Positions 8,467 to 16,186 of a DNA stretch of 23,070 nucleotides are shown here, in pieces. The stretch lies in assembly GCA_000695325.1 (NCBI GenBank), contig AVPN01000047.1, positions 81,963 to 105,032 on the forward strand. The letters run 5' to 3'. Source of the DNA: Pleurobrachia bachei (taxonomy: Eukaryota; Ctenophora; Tentaculata; Cydippida; Pleurobrachiidae). Position 1 is the stretch's first letter. Each line of letters starts with the position of its first letter. The translations under genes and the position numbers were made by a program. The notes below the pieces were generated by a model. The model was not told the origin of the DNA. It saw only the letters and a program-made list of their open reading frames with translations, and did not search any database.

Positions 8467-10089
8467 ATGTCCCTACTATCCCTGGACCATGATTTCCTCC
8501 GAAAGGAGTTACTAGGGTGGAAGGGTGTGTGGCAGTGGGAGGTCTATCCTCCCCAGCAGTTCTCCTGTTCGGGGATGATCCTCTCCCAACAGAGTCCCGT
8601 ATTGGAGTCCCTCTTCCGGGGCGAGTTGGGGAGTGTCCTGCTGCTGGACAAAGTTCCAGGGGGTTCCAACCAGGACCTGATAAAATGTCTGGAGTTCCTC
8701 TACGGAGCACCCCTCGACCTCTCCCTCCAGAACATCGAGACTACCACACAGTTTGGGAGTGTGTACGGTGTTCAGGATCTGTTCACCCGTTGTAGGAGCT
8801 GGATTAAATCCAATATTGATGCCCGGAATTCCTTCTTTTTGTACAGGGTGGCCCAGAATCTCCAGGACAACACTCACCGGAGTCAGGTGGTTCAGATTGT
8901 CAACAATTTCCTGAACAAGAACGTCAACGCAGTGGGTAATGAGACTTCACAAAAGTTATTGAATAGCGAGGAGGTTGATGTGGAACTGTTTTTTAAGATT
9001 CTCAAACTGAAACCTGCCAATGGTAATGTGTTGCTGAGCAGTTTTGCTCAGAGGACCTCCGAAAATGTGGCTCTGGTTTTGGAGAGATCACCGGAGATAG
9101 ATTTCAGTGCTATTTTTAGCGATGTTGCTGATTTCAATTCCTTTATCACTACCCTGTCATCAGAGGGAACATCAATGGATCAAATGAAGCAAATAATGGC
9201 ACTGCAACAGGGTTACTTTGCTGCTAAATCCAGTGCAGTAGTAGCAGCACCTATTGTTACAGATAAAGGTAGACTCCAAAGACTCCTCTCACTCCCTCTC
9301 CTCTCACACCACAGTAGATGTCTGGCTAGTGCTACTTCCGGCAAGAAGAAACGGGAGAAAAAACCGAAACCGGTGCCAAATGCCAACCAGAAACCGGCCC
9401 AAAGAAAACCAAAACAAAACAAGAATGTCAATAAACCAACTCCCCCTGTTGCAAATCAAGATGTTGCTAAAGAGGAGGAAGAGGAGGAAAATGTTGTTAT
9501 TCCAACTAAAATTGGAGTAGCGGCGACAAAGAAGCAGAGAGCTAAGAAAAAGAAGCAACAAGCAGGAGATAAAGATCAACAGAATCCCAATCAGAAAAAC
9601 CAAGTCCAGACGATGCCCCAGGATTCAGTTCCTGAAGTCACTCGACTTTATGACGGACCGACACTTTTTGTGGGCGGATTTCCTCATTCTACAACAGAGG
9701 ACATGATTAATTCTGCATTCCGGGTCATTACTAACAATAAAGTAGAAAAAGTAAATATGGTTCCGGGTTTGCATGTTGCCTATGTTCAGTTCCACAATTG
9801 TACAGCTGCAATCAAGGTCCAGAGAGAGGCCGAGGAAGGTAAAGGATTCAGTATAGGTGGTCTCAAGATAGATGTGAAAGAGTACGATCCGATACAAAGA
9901 GTTAATGGCCCTCCTATTGACAGGAAAGAGTTCGATCCAGCTTATAGATGTTTCTGTAATGTGTCTCCAGAGCAACAGGAAAAGAAGCCAGCTAATTCTT
10001 CTTCTAAACCTGCTAAGAAATCCAAAGGCGGTGGTCAAAAAGGCAACAATAAACAGACATCTGCTCCAGAATCTGTTGTAGTCGTGTAG
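8467..10089 (+). CDS. BTB-RRM protein, paralogue A
   Basis: 540 residues, single coding exon. Residues about 20-115 form a BTB/POZ domain (FSCSGM, LIKCLEFLYG, VYGVQDLFTRCRSWI), which normally mediates dimerisation and protein recruitment. A helical, BACK-like segment follows to about residue 185. A Lys/Gln/Asn-rich linker comes next, then an RRM at about 398-475 with RNP2 LFVGGF and a weakened RNP1 (LHVAYVQF). The tail is basic and ends ESVVVV. The protein probably binds RNA and tethers it to a BTB partner. Two stretches are not family-like: residues about 13-29 (Trp-rich, KELLGWKGVWQWEVYPP) and about 269-285 (LQRLLSLPLLSHH). Both are encoded by tracts that are the non-reversed complement of paralogues C and D. 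As written, the first tract destroys the first strand of the BTB fold. The 3' third is nearly identical to C. Confidence 0.85.
   Translation: MSLLSLDHDFLRKELLGWKGVWQWEVYPPQQFSCSGMILSQQSPVLESLFRGELGSVLLLDKVPGGSNQDLIKCLEFLYGAPLDLSLQNIETTTQFGSVYGVQDLFTRCRSWIKSNIDARNSFFLYRVAQNLQDNTHRSQVVQIVNNFLNKNVNAVGNETSQKLLNSEEVDVELFFKILKLKPANGNVLLSSFAQRTSENVALVLERSPEIDFSAIFSDVADFNSFITTLSSEGTSMDQMKQIMALQQGYFAAKSSAVVAAPIVTDKGRLQRLLSLPLLSHHSRCLASATSGKKKREKKPKPVPNANQKPAQRKPKQNKNVNKPTPPVANQDVAKEEEEEENVVIPTKIGVAATKKQRAKKKKQQAGDKDQQNPNQKNQVQTMPQDSVPEVTRLYDGPTLFVGGFPHSTTEDMINSAFRVITNNKVEKVNMVPGLHVAYVQFHNCTAAIKVQREAEEGKGFSIGGLKIDVKEYDPIQRVNGPPIDRKEFDPAYRCFCNVSPEQQEKKPANSSSKPAKKSKGGGQKGNNKQTSAPESVVVV
8503..8552 (+). 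other. Non-reversed complement tract 1 (gene A)
   Basis: Aligned to D 14012-14061 (or C 12487-12536), 47 of 50 bases are the Watson-Crick complement in the same order. For example D TTCCTGAATG against A AAGGAGTTAC, and D CAGATAGGAGG against A GTCTATCCTCC. The left boundary is exact; 8553 is ambiguous. The flanks align normally. Confidence 0.9.
9272..9322 (+). other. Non-reversed complement tract 2 (gene A)
   Basis: A 9274-9322 is complementary in the same order to D 14888-14936 at 46 of 49 bases; two of the three differences match the B variant. For example D GAGGTTTCTGAGG against A CTCCAAAGACTCC. The left boundary is uncertain within 9271-9274. Sequence before and after aligns normally (AAAGGT before, TGGCTAGTGC after). 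Confidence 0.88.
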
Positions 10090-10144
10090 TCCTCTTTGTA
10101 CAGGTTTGAGCTTTGTACAGGTATGAGCTTCTCAAAGAGCCTCC

Positions 10145-10181
10145 CCTCCCTAGGGAGGGCTTCCAGGGATCCCTGGAAGCT
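10145..10181. repeat. Two adjacent perfect palindromes in the 3' UTR of A
   Basis: CCCTCCCTAGGGAGGG (10145-10160) is followed by a 22-bp palindrome at 10160-10181 with GGATCC at its centre. Either could form a hairpin in RNA. Confidence 0.85.
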
Positions 10182-10499
10182 ATGTGTGCCCAGTCAAGTA
10201 TCGAAATGTTTTTCTGTCGAATTTTTCCAGTCATGAGTAACTGGAGGAGGAGGTCGGTTTAGGAATCTGTCCAGCCATTTACCAAGGAGAACTCTCACTG
10301 GTGGTTGTTGTTGAGGTCCTGTTTTTAATTAAACTTTATTTCGTTTGATTTGAAGAATGTTTTTTGATTTTTATGATTTCGGGATTTTTTGGGAAATTGA
10401 TTTTGTAATGATTTTTGTTGCCATGTTTTTTTCAATTCTTGCAAGACCAGATGCTTTTTGTGACACCCCCTCCTACTAAACCCCCCTCTCTCTAACTAC

Positions 10500-10501
10500 A
10501 G
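10500..10501 (+). promoter_or_regulatory. 3' splice acceptor before gene B
   Basis: CTCTCTCTAACTACAG matches the sequence before D. The anomalous tract starts 3 bases after this AG (GGA is kept). Confidence 0.5.
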
Positions 10502-10504
10502 GGA

Positions 10505-10555
10505 GTCATATTGTAGTACAGGGATAGGGACCTGGCACTAAAGGAGGCTAAGGAC
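10505..10555 (+). other. Non-reversed complement tract 3 (start region of gene B)
   Basis: All 51 bases are the same-order complement of D 13967-14017. For example D ATGTCCCTATCCC against B TACAGGGATAGGG. Both boundaries are exact: GGGA before and AATGACCCC after are shared unchanged. The tract contains the family's start codon, read here as TAC. Confidence 0.95.
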
Positions 10556-10621
10556 AATGACCCCACCTTCCCGCACACCGTCACCCTCCAGATAGGAGGT
10601 CAACAGTTCTCCTGCTCGGGG

Positions 10622-12022
10622 ATGGTCCTCTCACAACAGAGTCCCGTATTAGAGACCCTCTTCCGGGGCGAGTCGGCCATGGGGAGTGTCCTGGTTTTGG
10701 ACAAGGTTCCAGGGGGATCCAACCAGGACCTGATAAAATGTCTGGAGTTCCTTTATGGAGCACCCCTCGACCTCTCCCTCCAGAACATTGAGACTACCAC
10801 ACAGTTTGGGAGTGTGTACGGGGTTCAGGATCTCTTTACCCGGTGTAGGAGCTGGATTAAATCCAATATTGATGCCCGGAACTCCTTCTTTTTGTACAGG
10901 GTGGCCCAGAATCTCCAGGACAACACTCACCGGAGTCAGGTGGTTCAGATTGTCAACAATTTCCTGAACAAGAATGTCAATGCGGTGGGGAATGAGACTT
11001 CACAAAAGTTGTTGAATAGTGAGGAAGTTGATGTGGAACTGTTTTTTAAGATTCTCAAACTGAAACCTGCTAATGGGAATGTTCTGTTGAGCAGTTTTGT
11101 TCAGAGGTCCTCCGAAAATGTGGCTCTGGTTTTGGAGAGATCTCTGGAGATAGATTTTAGTTCTATTTTTAGCGATGTTGGTGATTTCAACTCCTTCATC
11201 ACTACCCTGTCATCAGAGGGAACCTCAATGGATCAAATGAAACAGATAATGGCACTGCAGCAGAGCTACTTTGCAGCTAAATCCAGTGCAGTAGTATCAT
11301 CAGCACCAGTTGTTATGGTTCAAGATGAGGTTTTTGAGGAGAGTGAGGGAGAGGAGAGTGTGGTTTCATCTACAGTGGCAAGTGCTACTTCAGGAAAGAA
11401 GAAACGGGAGAAAAAACAGAAACCGGTGCCAAATGCCAACCAGAAACCGGCCCAACGAAAACCAAAACAAAACAAGAATGTCAATAAGCCAACTCCCCCT
11501 GTTGTAATCCAAGATGGTGGTAAAGAGACGGAGGAAAGTGATGTATCTTCAGCAGTTGCTGGTATTGGGGGAGCAAAGAAGCAGAGAGCAAGGAAAAAGA
11601 AACAACAAGGAGGAGCTAAAGAGCAACAGAATCCCAATCAGAAAAACCAAGTCCAGGCTCAGAAAAAGATATCCCAGGATTCAACTCCTGAGGTGACTCG
11701 ACTTTATCACAGACCGACACTTTTTGTGGGTGGATTTCCTCATTCTACATCAGAATGCTTCATTCGTTCTTTATTCGCTAATATTTCTGATAGGAAAGTA
11801 GCAAAAGTAAATATTATTCCGGGTTTGCATGCCGCCTATGTTGAGTTTAACGGTGGTATAGCTGCAGTCAAGGTCCTGAGAGAGGCAGAGGAAGGTAAAG
11901 GATTTAGTATCGGTGATGTCAAATTGTTTGTGAAAGAGTATGATCCCATTCAAAGAGTTAATGGCCCTCCTATTGACACAATAGAGTTCGATCCGGCTTA
12001 TAAATGTTTCTGTAATGTGTAG
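10622..12022 (+). CDS. BTB-RRM protein, paralogue B, normal start codon missing
   Basis: From its first in-frame Met the frame gives 466 residues. Family alignment shows the coding frame is intact from 10556 (DPTFPHTVTLQIGGQQF), but the expected start codon lies inside the anomalous tract 10505-10555 and no in-frame ATG exists between an in-frame TAG and 10622. As written, about 33 BTB residues would be lost. The rest is normal: BTB core, helical region, acidic stretch with VFEESEGEESVVSS, Lys-rich linker, and an RRM at about 364-440 (LFVGGF; LHAAYVEF). At the end GTGTAG replaces GTGTCT, so the protein stops at 12022 and the family's basic tail is left untranslated (12023-12120). Either a pseudogene, or functional if the tract is a data artefact. 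Confidence 0.7.
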   Translation: MVLSQQSPVLETLFRGESAMGSVLVLDKVPGGSNQDLIKCLEFLYGAPLDLSLQNIETTTQFGSVYGVQDLFTRCRSWIKSNIDARNSFFLYRVAQNLQDNTHRSQVVQIVNNFLNKNVNAVGNETSQKLLNSEEVDVELFFKILKLKPANGNVLLSSFVQRSSENVALVLERSLEIDFSSIFSDVGDFNSFITTLSSEGTSMDQMKQIMALQQSYFAAKSSAVVSSAPVVMVQDEVFEESEGEESVVSSTVASATSGKKKREKKQKPVPNANQKPAQRKPKQNKNVNKPTPPVVIQDGGKETEESDVSSAVAGIGGAKKQRARKKKQQGGAKEQQNPNQKNQVQAQKKISQDSTPEVTRLYHRPTLFVGGFPHSTSECFIRSLFANISDRKVAKVNIIPGLHAAYVEFNGGIAAVKVLREAEEGKGFSIGDVKLFVKEYDPIQRVNGPPIDTIEFDPAYKCFCNV

Positions 12023-12120
12023 ATCCAGAGCAACAGGAAAAGAAACCAGCCAATTTTTCTTCTAAACCTGCTAAGAAATCCAAAGGTGGGGGTCAACAAG
12101 GCGGCAATAATCAGTCGTAG
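12023..12120 (+). pseudogene. Untranslated remnant of the basic C-terminal tail of gene B
   Basis: Closely matches the tail of A and C (PEQQEKKPAN, SKPAKKSKGGGQ) in a frame shifted from gene B by a 2-nt insertion at the stop codon, ending at a TAG. Confidence 0.7.
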
Positions 12121-12453
12121 AAACTGAAATCATAGCGGACAAATATATTTTGTTAGTTTTGTTTGACGTAAATTTTTTTAATAAGAAAGGTATATTTCCT
12201 ATTTTGTGACAGTTGCTTTTTTTTAAATTAAGTACATACCTTTATTTTTTATCGATTGCGTGCTAATGTGATTTGTCTATTGTATCACTAGAATTAAAGA
12301 TATAAATCGATATAATGGTAATAAATCTATTAAAATTGACAGAAGTATGACTGGATGTTTTAATTTCCATTCTGAGTTCTATACTAAATGGTAAAACCCT
12401 CACTCGCTTAAAGCTAAACCCCCACTCCCTGACTACAGGGACAGTGTAGCATC
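12121..12453. other. Intergenic between B and C
   Basis: A/T-rich with no coding potential seen. The last 60 bp hold the pyrimidine-rich 3' splice site conserved before the family's start codons. Confidence 0.5.
12437..12438 (+). promoter_or_regulatory. 3' splice acceptor before gene C
   Basis: CCCACTCCCTGACTACAG, then GGACAGTGTAGCATC and the ATG. Confidence 0.5.
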
Positions 12454-13551
12454 ATGTCCCTATCCCTGGACCGTGATTTCCTCCGATTCCTGAATGATCC
12501 CACCTTCCCGCACACCGTCACCCTCCAGATAGGAGGTCAACAGTTCTCCTGCTCGGGGATGGTCCTCTCTCAACAGAGCCCCGTGCTGGAGACCCTCTTC
12601 CGGGGTGAGATGACCATGGGGAGTGTCCTTGTGTTGGACAAAGTACCAGGGGGTTCCAACCAGGACCTGATAAAATGTCTGGAGTTCCTTTATGGAGCGC
12701 CCCTCGACCTCTCCCTCCAGAACATCGAGACTACCACACAGTTTGGGAGTGTGTACGGTGTTCAGGATCTCTTTACCCGGTGTAGGAGCTGGATTAAATC
12801 CAATATTGATGCCCGGAATTCCTTCTTTTTGTACAGGGTGGCCCAGAATCTCCAGGACAACACTCACCGGAGTCAGGTGGTTCAGATTGTCAACAATTTC
12901 CTGAACAAGAACGTCAACGCCGTGGGGAATGAGACTTCGCAAAAGTTGTTGAATAGCGAGGAGGTGGATGTGGAACTGTTTTTTAAGATTCTCAAACTGA
13001 AACCTGCGAAAAAGAAGCAACAAGCAGGAGATAAAGATCAACAGAATCCCAATCAGAAAAACCAAGTCCAGACGATGCCCCAGGATTCAGTTCCTGAAGT
13101 CACTCGACTTTATGACGGACCGACACTTTTTGTGGGCGGATTTCCTCATTCTACAACAGAGGACATGATTAATTCTGCATTCCGGGTCATTACTAACAAT
13201 AAAGTAGAAAAAGTAAATATGGTTCCGGGTTTGCATGTTGCCTATGTTCAGTTCCACAATTGTACAGCTGCAACCAAGGTCCAGAGAGAGGCCGAGGAAG
13301 GTAAAGGATTCAGTATAGGTGGTGTCAAGATAGATGTGAAAGAGTACGATCCGATACAAAGAGTTAATGGCCCTCCTATTGACAGGAAAGAGTTCGATCC
13401 AGCTTATAGATGTTTCTGTAATGTGTCTCCAGAGCAACAGGAAAAGAAGCCAGCTAATTCTTCTTCTAAACCTGCTAAGAAATCCAAAGGCGGTGGTCAA
13501 AAAGGCAACAATAAACAGACATCTGCTCCAGAATCTGTTGTAGTCGTGTAG
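12454..13551 (+). CDS. BTB-RRM protein, paralogue C, with internal in-frame deletion
   Basis: 365 residues. The N terminus (MSLSLDRDFLRFLNDP) and BTB are the intact family form. After KILKLKPA the sequence jumps straight to KKKQQAGDKDQQ. Compared with A this removes 528 nt (176 codons, A 9018-9545), deleting the second half of the helical region and most of the Lys-rich linker while keeping the frame. The RRM is at about 222-300 (LFVGGF; LHVAYVQF). From 13008 onward C is almost identical to A (9546 onward), including the 3' UTR, with only a few substitutions such as Ile/Thr in the RRM. This indicates a recent segmental duplication or gene conversion. Confidence 0.85.
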   Translation: MSLSLDRDFLRFLNDPTFPHTVTLQIGGQQFSCSGMVLSQQSPVLETLFRGEMTMGSVLVLDKVPGGSNQDLIKCLEFLYGAPLDLSLQNIETTTQFGSVYGVQDLFTRCRSWIKSNIDARNSFFLYRVAQNLQDNTHRSQVVQIVNNFLNKNVNAVGNETSQKLLNSEEVDVELFFKILKLKPAKKKQQAGDKDQQNPNQKNQVQTMPQDSVPEVTRLYDGPTLFVGGFPHSTTEDMINSAFRVITNNKVEKVNMVPGLHVAYVQFHNCTAATKVQREAEEGKGFSIGGVKIDVKEYDPIQRVNGPPIDRKEFDPAYRCFCNVSPEQQEKKPANSSSKPAKKSKGGGQKGNNKQTSAPESVVVV

Positions 13552-13605
13552 TCCTCTTTGTACAGGTTTGAACTTTGTACAGGTATGAGCTTCTCAAAGA
13601 GCCTC

Positions 13606-13642
13606 CCCTCCCTAGGGAGGGCTTCCAGGGATCCCTGGAAGC
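13606..13642. repeat. Two adjacent perfect palindromes in the 3' UTR of C
   Basis: Same pair as at 10145-10181: 13606-13621 and 13621-13642, without change. Confidence 0.85.
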
Positions 13643-13961
13643 TATGTGTGCCCAGTCAAGTATCGAAATGTTTTTCTGTCGAATTTTTCCAGTCATGAGT
13701 AACTGGAGGACGAGGTCGGTTTAGGAATCTGTCCAGCCATTTACCAAGGAGAACTCTCACTGGTGGTTGTTGTTGAGGTCCTGTTTTTAATTAAACTTTA
13801 TTTCGTTTGATTTGAAGAATGTTTTTTGATTTTTATGTTTTCGGGATTTTTTGGGAAATTGATTTTGTAATGATTTTTGTTGCCATGTTTTTTTCAATTC
13901 TTGCAAGACCAGATGCTTTTTGTGACACCCCCTCCTACTAAACCCCCCTCTCTCTAACTAC

Positions 13962-13963
13962 AG
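13962..13963 (+). promoter_or_regulatory. 3' splice acceptor before gene D
   Basis: CTCTCTCTAACTACAG, then GGACAGTATAACATC and the ATG at 13979. Confidence 0.5.
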
Positions 13964-13978
13964 GGACAGTATAACATC

Positions 13979-15424
13979 ATGTCCCTATCCCTGGACCGTG
14001 ATTTCCTCCGATTCCTGAATGACCCCACCTTCCCGCACACCGTCACCCTCCAGATAGGAGGACAGCAGTTCTCCTGCTCGGGGATGGTCCTCTCCCAACA
14101 GAGTCCCGTATTAGAGACCCTCTTTCGGGGTGAGATGACTATGGGGAGTGTCCTGGTGCTGGACAAGGTTTCAGGGGGATCTAACCAGGACCTGATAAAA
14201 TGTCTGGAGTTCCTTTATGGAGCACCCCTCGACCTCTCCCTCCAGAACATCGAGACTACGACACAGTTTGGGAGTGTGTACGGTGTTCAGGATCTCTTTA
14301 CCCGGTGTAGGAGCTGGATTAAATCCAATATTGATGCCCGGAACTCCTTCTTTTTGTACAGGGTGGCCCAGAATCTCCAGGACAACACTCACCGGAGCCA
14401 GGTTGTTCAGATTGTCAACAACTTCCTGAACAAGAACATCAATGCGGTGGGGAATGAGACTTCGCAAAAGTTGTTGAATAGTGAGGAAGTGGATGTGGAA
14501 CTGTTTTTTAAGATTCTCAAACTGAAACCTGCCAATGGTAATGTGTTGCTGAGCAGTTTTGCTCAGAGGTCCTCAGAAAATGTGGCTCTGGTGTTAGAGA
14601 GATCTCTGGAGATAGATTTCAGTTCTATTTTTAGCGATGTTGCAGACTTCAACTCCTTCATCACTACCCTGTCATCAGAGGGAACATCAATGGATCAAAT
14701 GAAACAAATAATGGCACTGCAACAGAGTTACTTTGCTGCTAAATCTAGTGCAATAGTATCAGCACCAGCACGGTCACCTGTTGTTATGGTGTGTGATGAT
14801 TCTGAGGAAAGTGATGGAGAGATGAATGTGAGTTACTTTGCAGCTAAATTGAGTGCAGCAGTAGCATCAGTTGTTACAGATAAAGGTGAGGTTTCTGAGG
14901 AGAGTGAGGGAGAGGAAAGTGTGGTTTCATCGACAGTGACCAGTGCTACATCAGGAAAGAAGAAACGGGAAAGAAAACAGAAACCGGTGCCGAATGCCAA
15001 CCAGAAACCGGCCCAAAGAAAGCCAAATCAGAACACCAACAAACCCTTTGCCCCTGATTCTAGAAAGAAGATTTTCATTGGAGGTCTACCTGATAATGCG
15101 ACTGAAGCCCAAGTCCATGCCGCCTTCTCCCACTGCGGTACAATAGTGAGAGTTGACGTTCCTCCTGGTAAACACATCGCTTTTGTGGAGTTCGCATACC
15201 TGCCCGAGGCTAAAAAAGTCCTTACAATGGCGGGACAGGGAGCTATTTACCGCGTCAATAATATTCCTGTCCATGTTAAGGAATGTAGACCGAACAATCC
15301 TCCCCCTTCAGCTGGAAAGAAAGCTAGTTCAAATACGTTCCAACCTTCCTCAGCTCCTAAAAAACCTCCAGGTGGTAAGAAACCAGGACCAAAACAGAAA
15401 CCAATGCCTTCTTCGGCCGTTTAA
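13979..15424 (+). CDS. BTB-RRM protein, paralogue D
   Basis: 481 residues, single coding exon, with an intact family N terminus. BTB at about 20-115, helical region to about 250, then an acidic linker with an internal duplication (SYFAAKSSA and SYFAAKLSA; EESDGE and EESEGE), a basic stretch, and a RRM at about 363-440. This RRM is more canonical than those of A-C and quite different in sequence: RNP2 IFIGGL, RNP1 KHIAFVEF. The C-terminal tail is Pro/Lys/Ser-rich (KKPPGGKKPGPKQKP). The BTB half is over 90 percent like A-C while the RRM half is not, so the 3' part has a separate history. It served as the main reference for recognising the anomalous tracts in A and B. Confidence 0.88.
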   Translation: MSLSLDRDFLRFLNDPTFPHTVTLQIGGQQFSCSGMVLSQQSPVLETLFRGEMTMGSVLVLDKVSGGSNQDLIKCLEFLYGAPLDLSLQNIETTTQFGSVYGVQDLFTRCRSWIKSNIDARNSFFLYRVAQNLQDNTHRSQVVQIVNNFLNKNINAVGNETSQKLLNSEEVDVELFFKILKLKPANGNVLLSSFAQRSSENVALVLERSLEIDFSSIFSDVADFNSFITTLSSEGTSMDQMKQIMALQQSYFAAKSSAIVSAPARSPVVMVCDDSEESDGEMNVSYFAAKLSAAVASVVTDKGEVSEESEGEESVVSSTVTSATSGKKKRERKQKPVPNANQKPAQRKPNQNTNKPFAPDSRKKIFIGGLPDNATEAQVHAAFSHCGTIVRVDVPPGKHIAFVEFAYLPEAKKVLTMAGQGAIYRVNNIPVHVKECRPNNPPPSAGKKASSNTFQPSSAPKKPPGGKKPGPKQKPMPSSAV

Positions 15425-15783
15425 TGACAATTGATGAAACCATTTCTCTAATTGTCTGGTGAATTTCTGCTGTCGATGTGTTACTTTCAGAGCCCAGCGA
15501 ACATTCTGGATGCATAACTCATTATGTTCGCACTTCGCCATTGCCATTAATCGGCTCAAGTGCAGTCGTAAACGAGTAGCTTTTGATTTGGTGTGTTTTA
15601 ACCCCTTGTTTTATATTTATCAATGTTTGAAACATTAATTTTAGCATGTAGCGATAAATGTATGATAACAGATATAAATCTTGAGAGATAAAGTTTTATT
15701 TTCATATCCCACAATTGTTGTTTTATTATTAGTTCATTATCATCAATTTTAAAACCTTTCATTTCTTTCTAGCAACCAGAACC
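15425..15783. other. Intergenic between D and the coiled-coil gene
   Basis: A/T-rich. TTTCTTTCTAG ending at 15772 is a 3' splice site 11 bp before the next ATG, implying a non-coding first exon in this stretch. No other gene seen. Confidence 0.5.
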
Positions 15784-16138
15784 ATGTCTGACGACGGCAA
15801 GACCGAGGACGTTACTCAGGTATGATCTCTGTCTGTGTGTCTGTACTCTCTCTGGTGTGTGTACTGTGTCTACAGTCTGTGTGTCTAGAAGTCTCTATTT
15901 TCCTCACTTTACGATCACTAACTGTATAAGACGGAAATATGATGTCGGTAAAAAACTGGTGTAATTTTAGTCTATCTAACATATCTCTGATTTCTCCAGG
16001 AGGATTTGTACGAAGACTACGTTGAAGAGGAGGGTGATTGTGTCGAGGGAGAGGAAGATTGTATAGAAGGTATGTGGCAGTGAAACGGGATCTAGTCACT
16101 TTTATCTGTGTCCTTCTGTTCATAAACTTGCACACGAG

Positions 16139-16186
<48 letters not shown>

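Larger units (their letters stand above)
10090..10504. other. 3' UTR of A and upstream region of B
   Basis: Nearly identical to 13552-13966 between C and D. It holds a short tandem repeat (TTTGTACAGGT, twice), two adjacent palindromes (10145-10181), and the conserved pyrimidine-rich acceptor before B. No other gene seen. Confidence 0.6.

Noticed and set aside
8465-9603. Several antisense and out-of-frame frames over the BTB-RRM genes (also 10581-15434)
   Set aside because: They repeat in each paralogue only because the sense sequence is duplicated; codon pattern and domains support the sense frame.
8503-10555. Explaining the three anomalous tracts as ordinary small inversions
   Set aside because: I compared them as reverse complements of the paralogue first; they do not align that way, apart from a chance 13-bp match in gene B (CAGGGATAGGGAC) that arises because that stretch is nearly mirror-symmetric. 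Only the same-order complement fits over the whole length.
6229-12165. Shared short string AGTTTTGTTTGACGT near 6229 and 12150
   Set aside because: Only 15 bp, no extension on either side, in A/T-rich DNA; could be chance.
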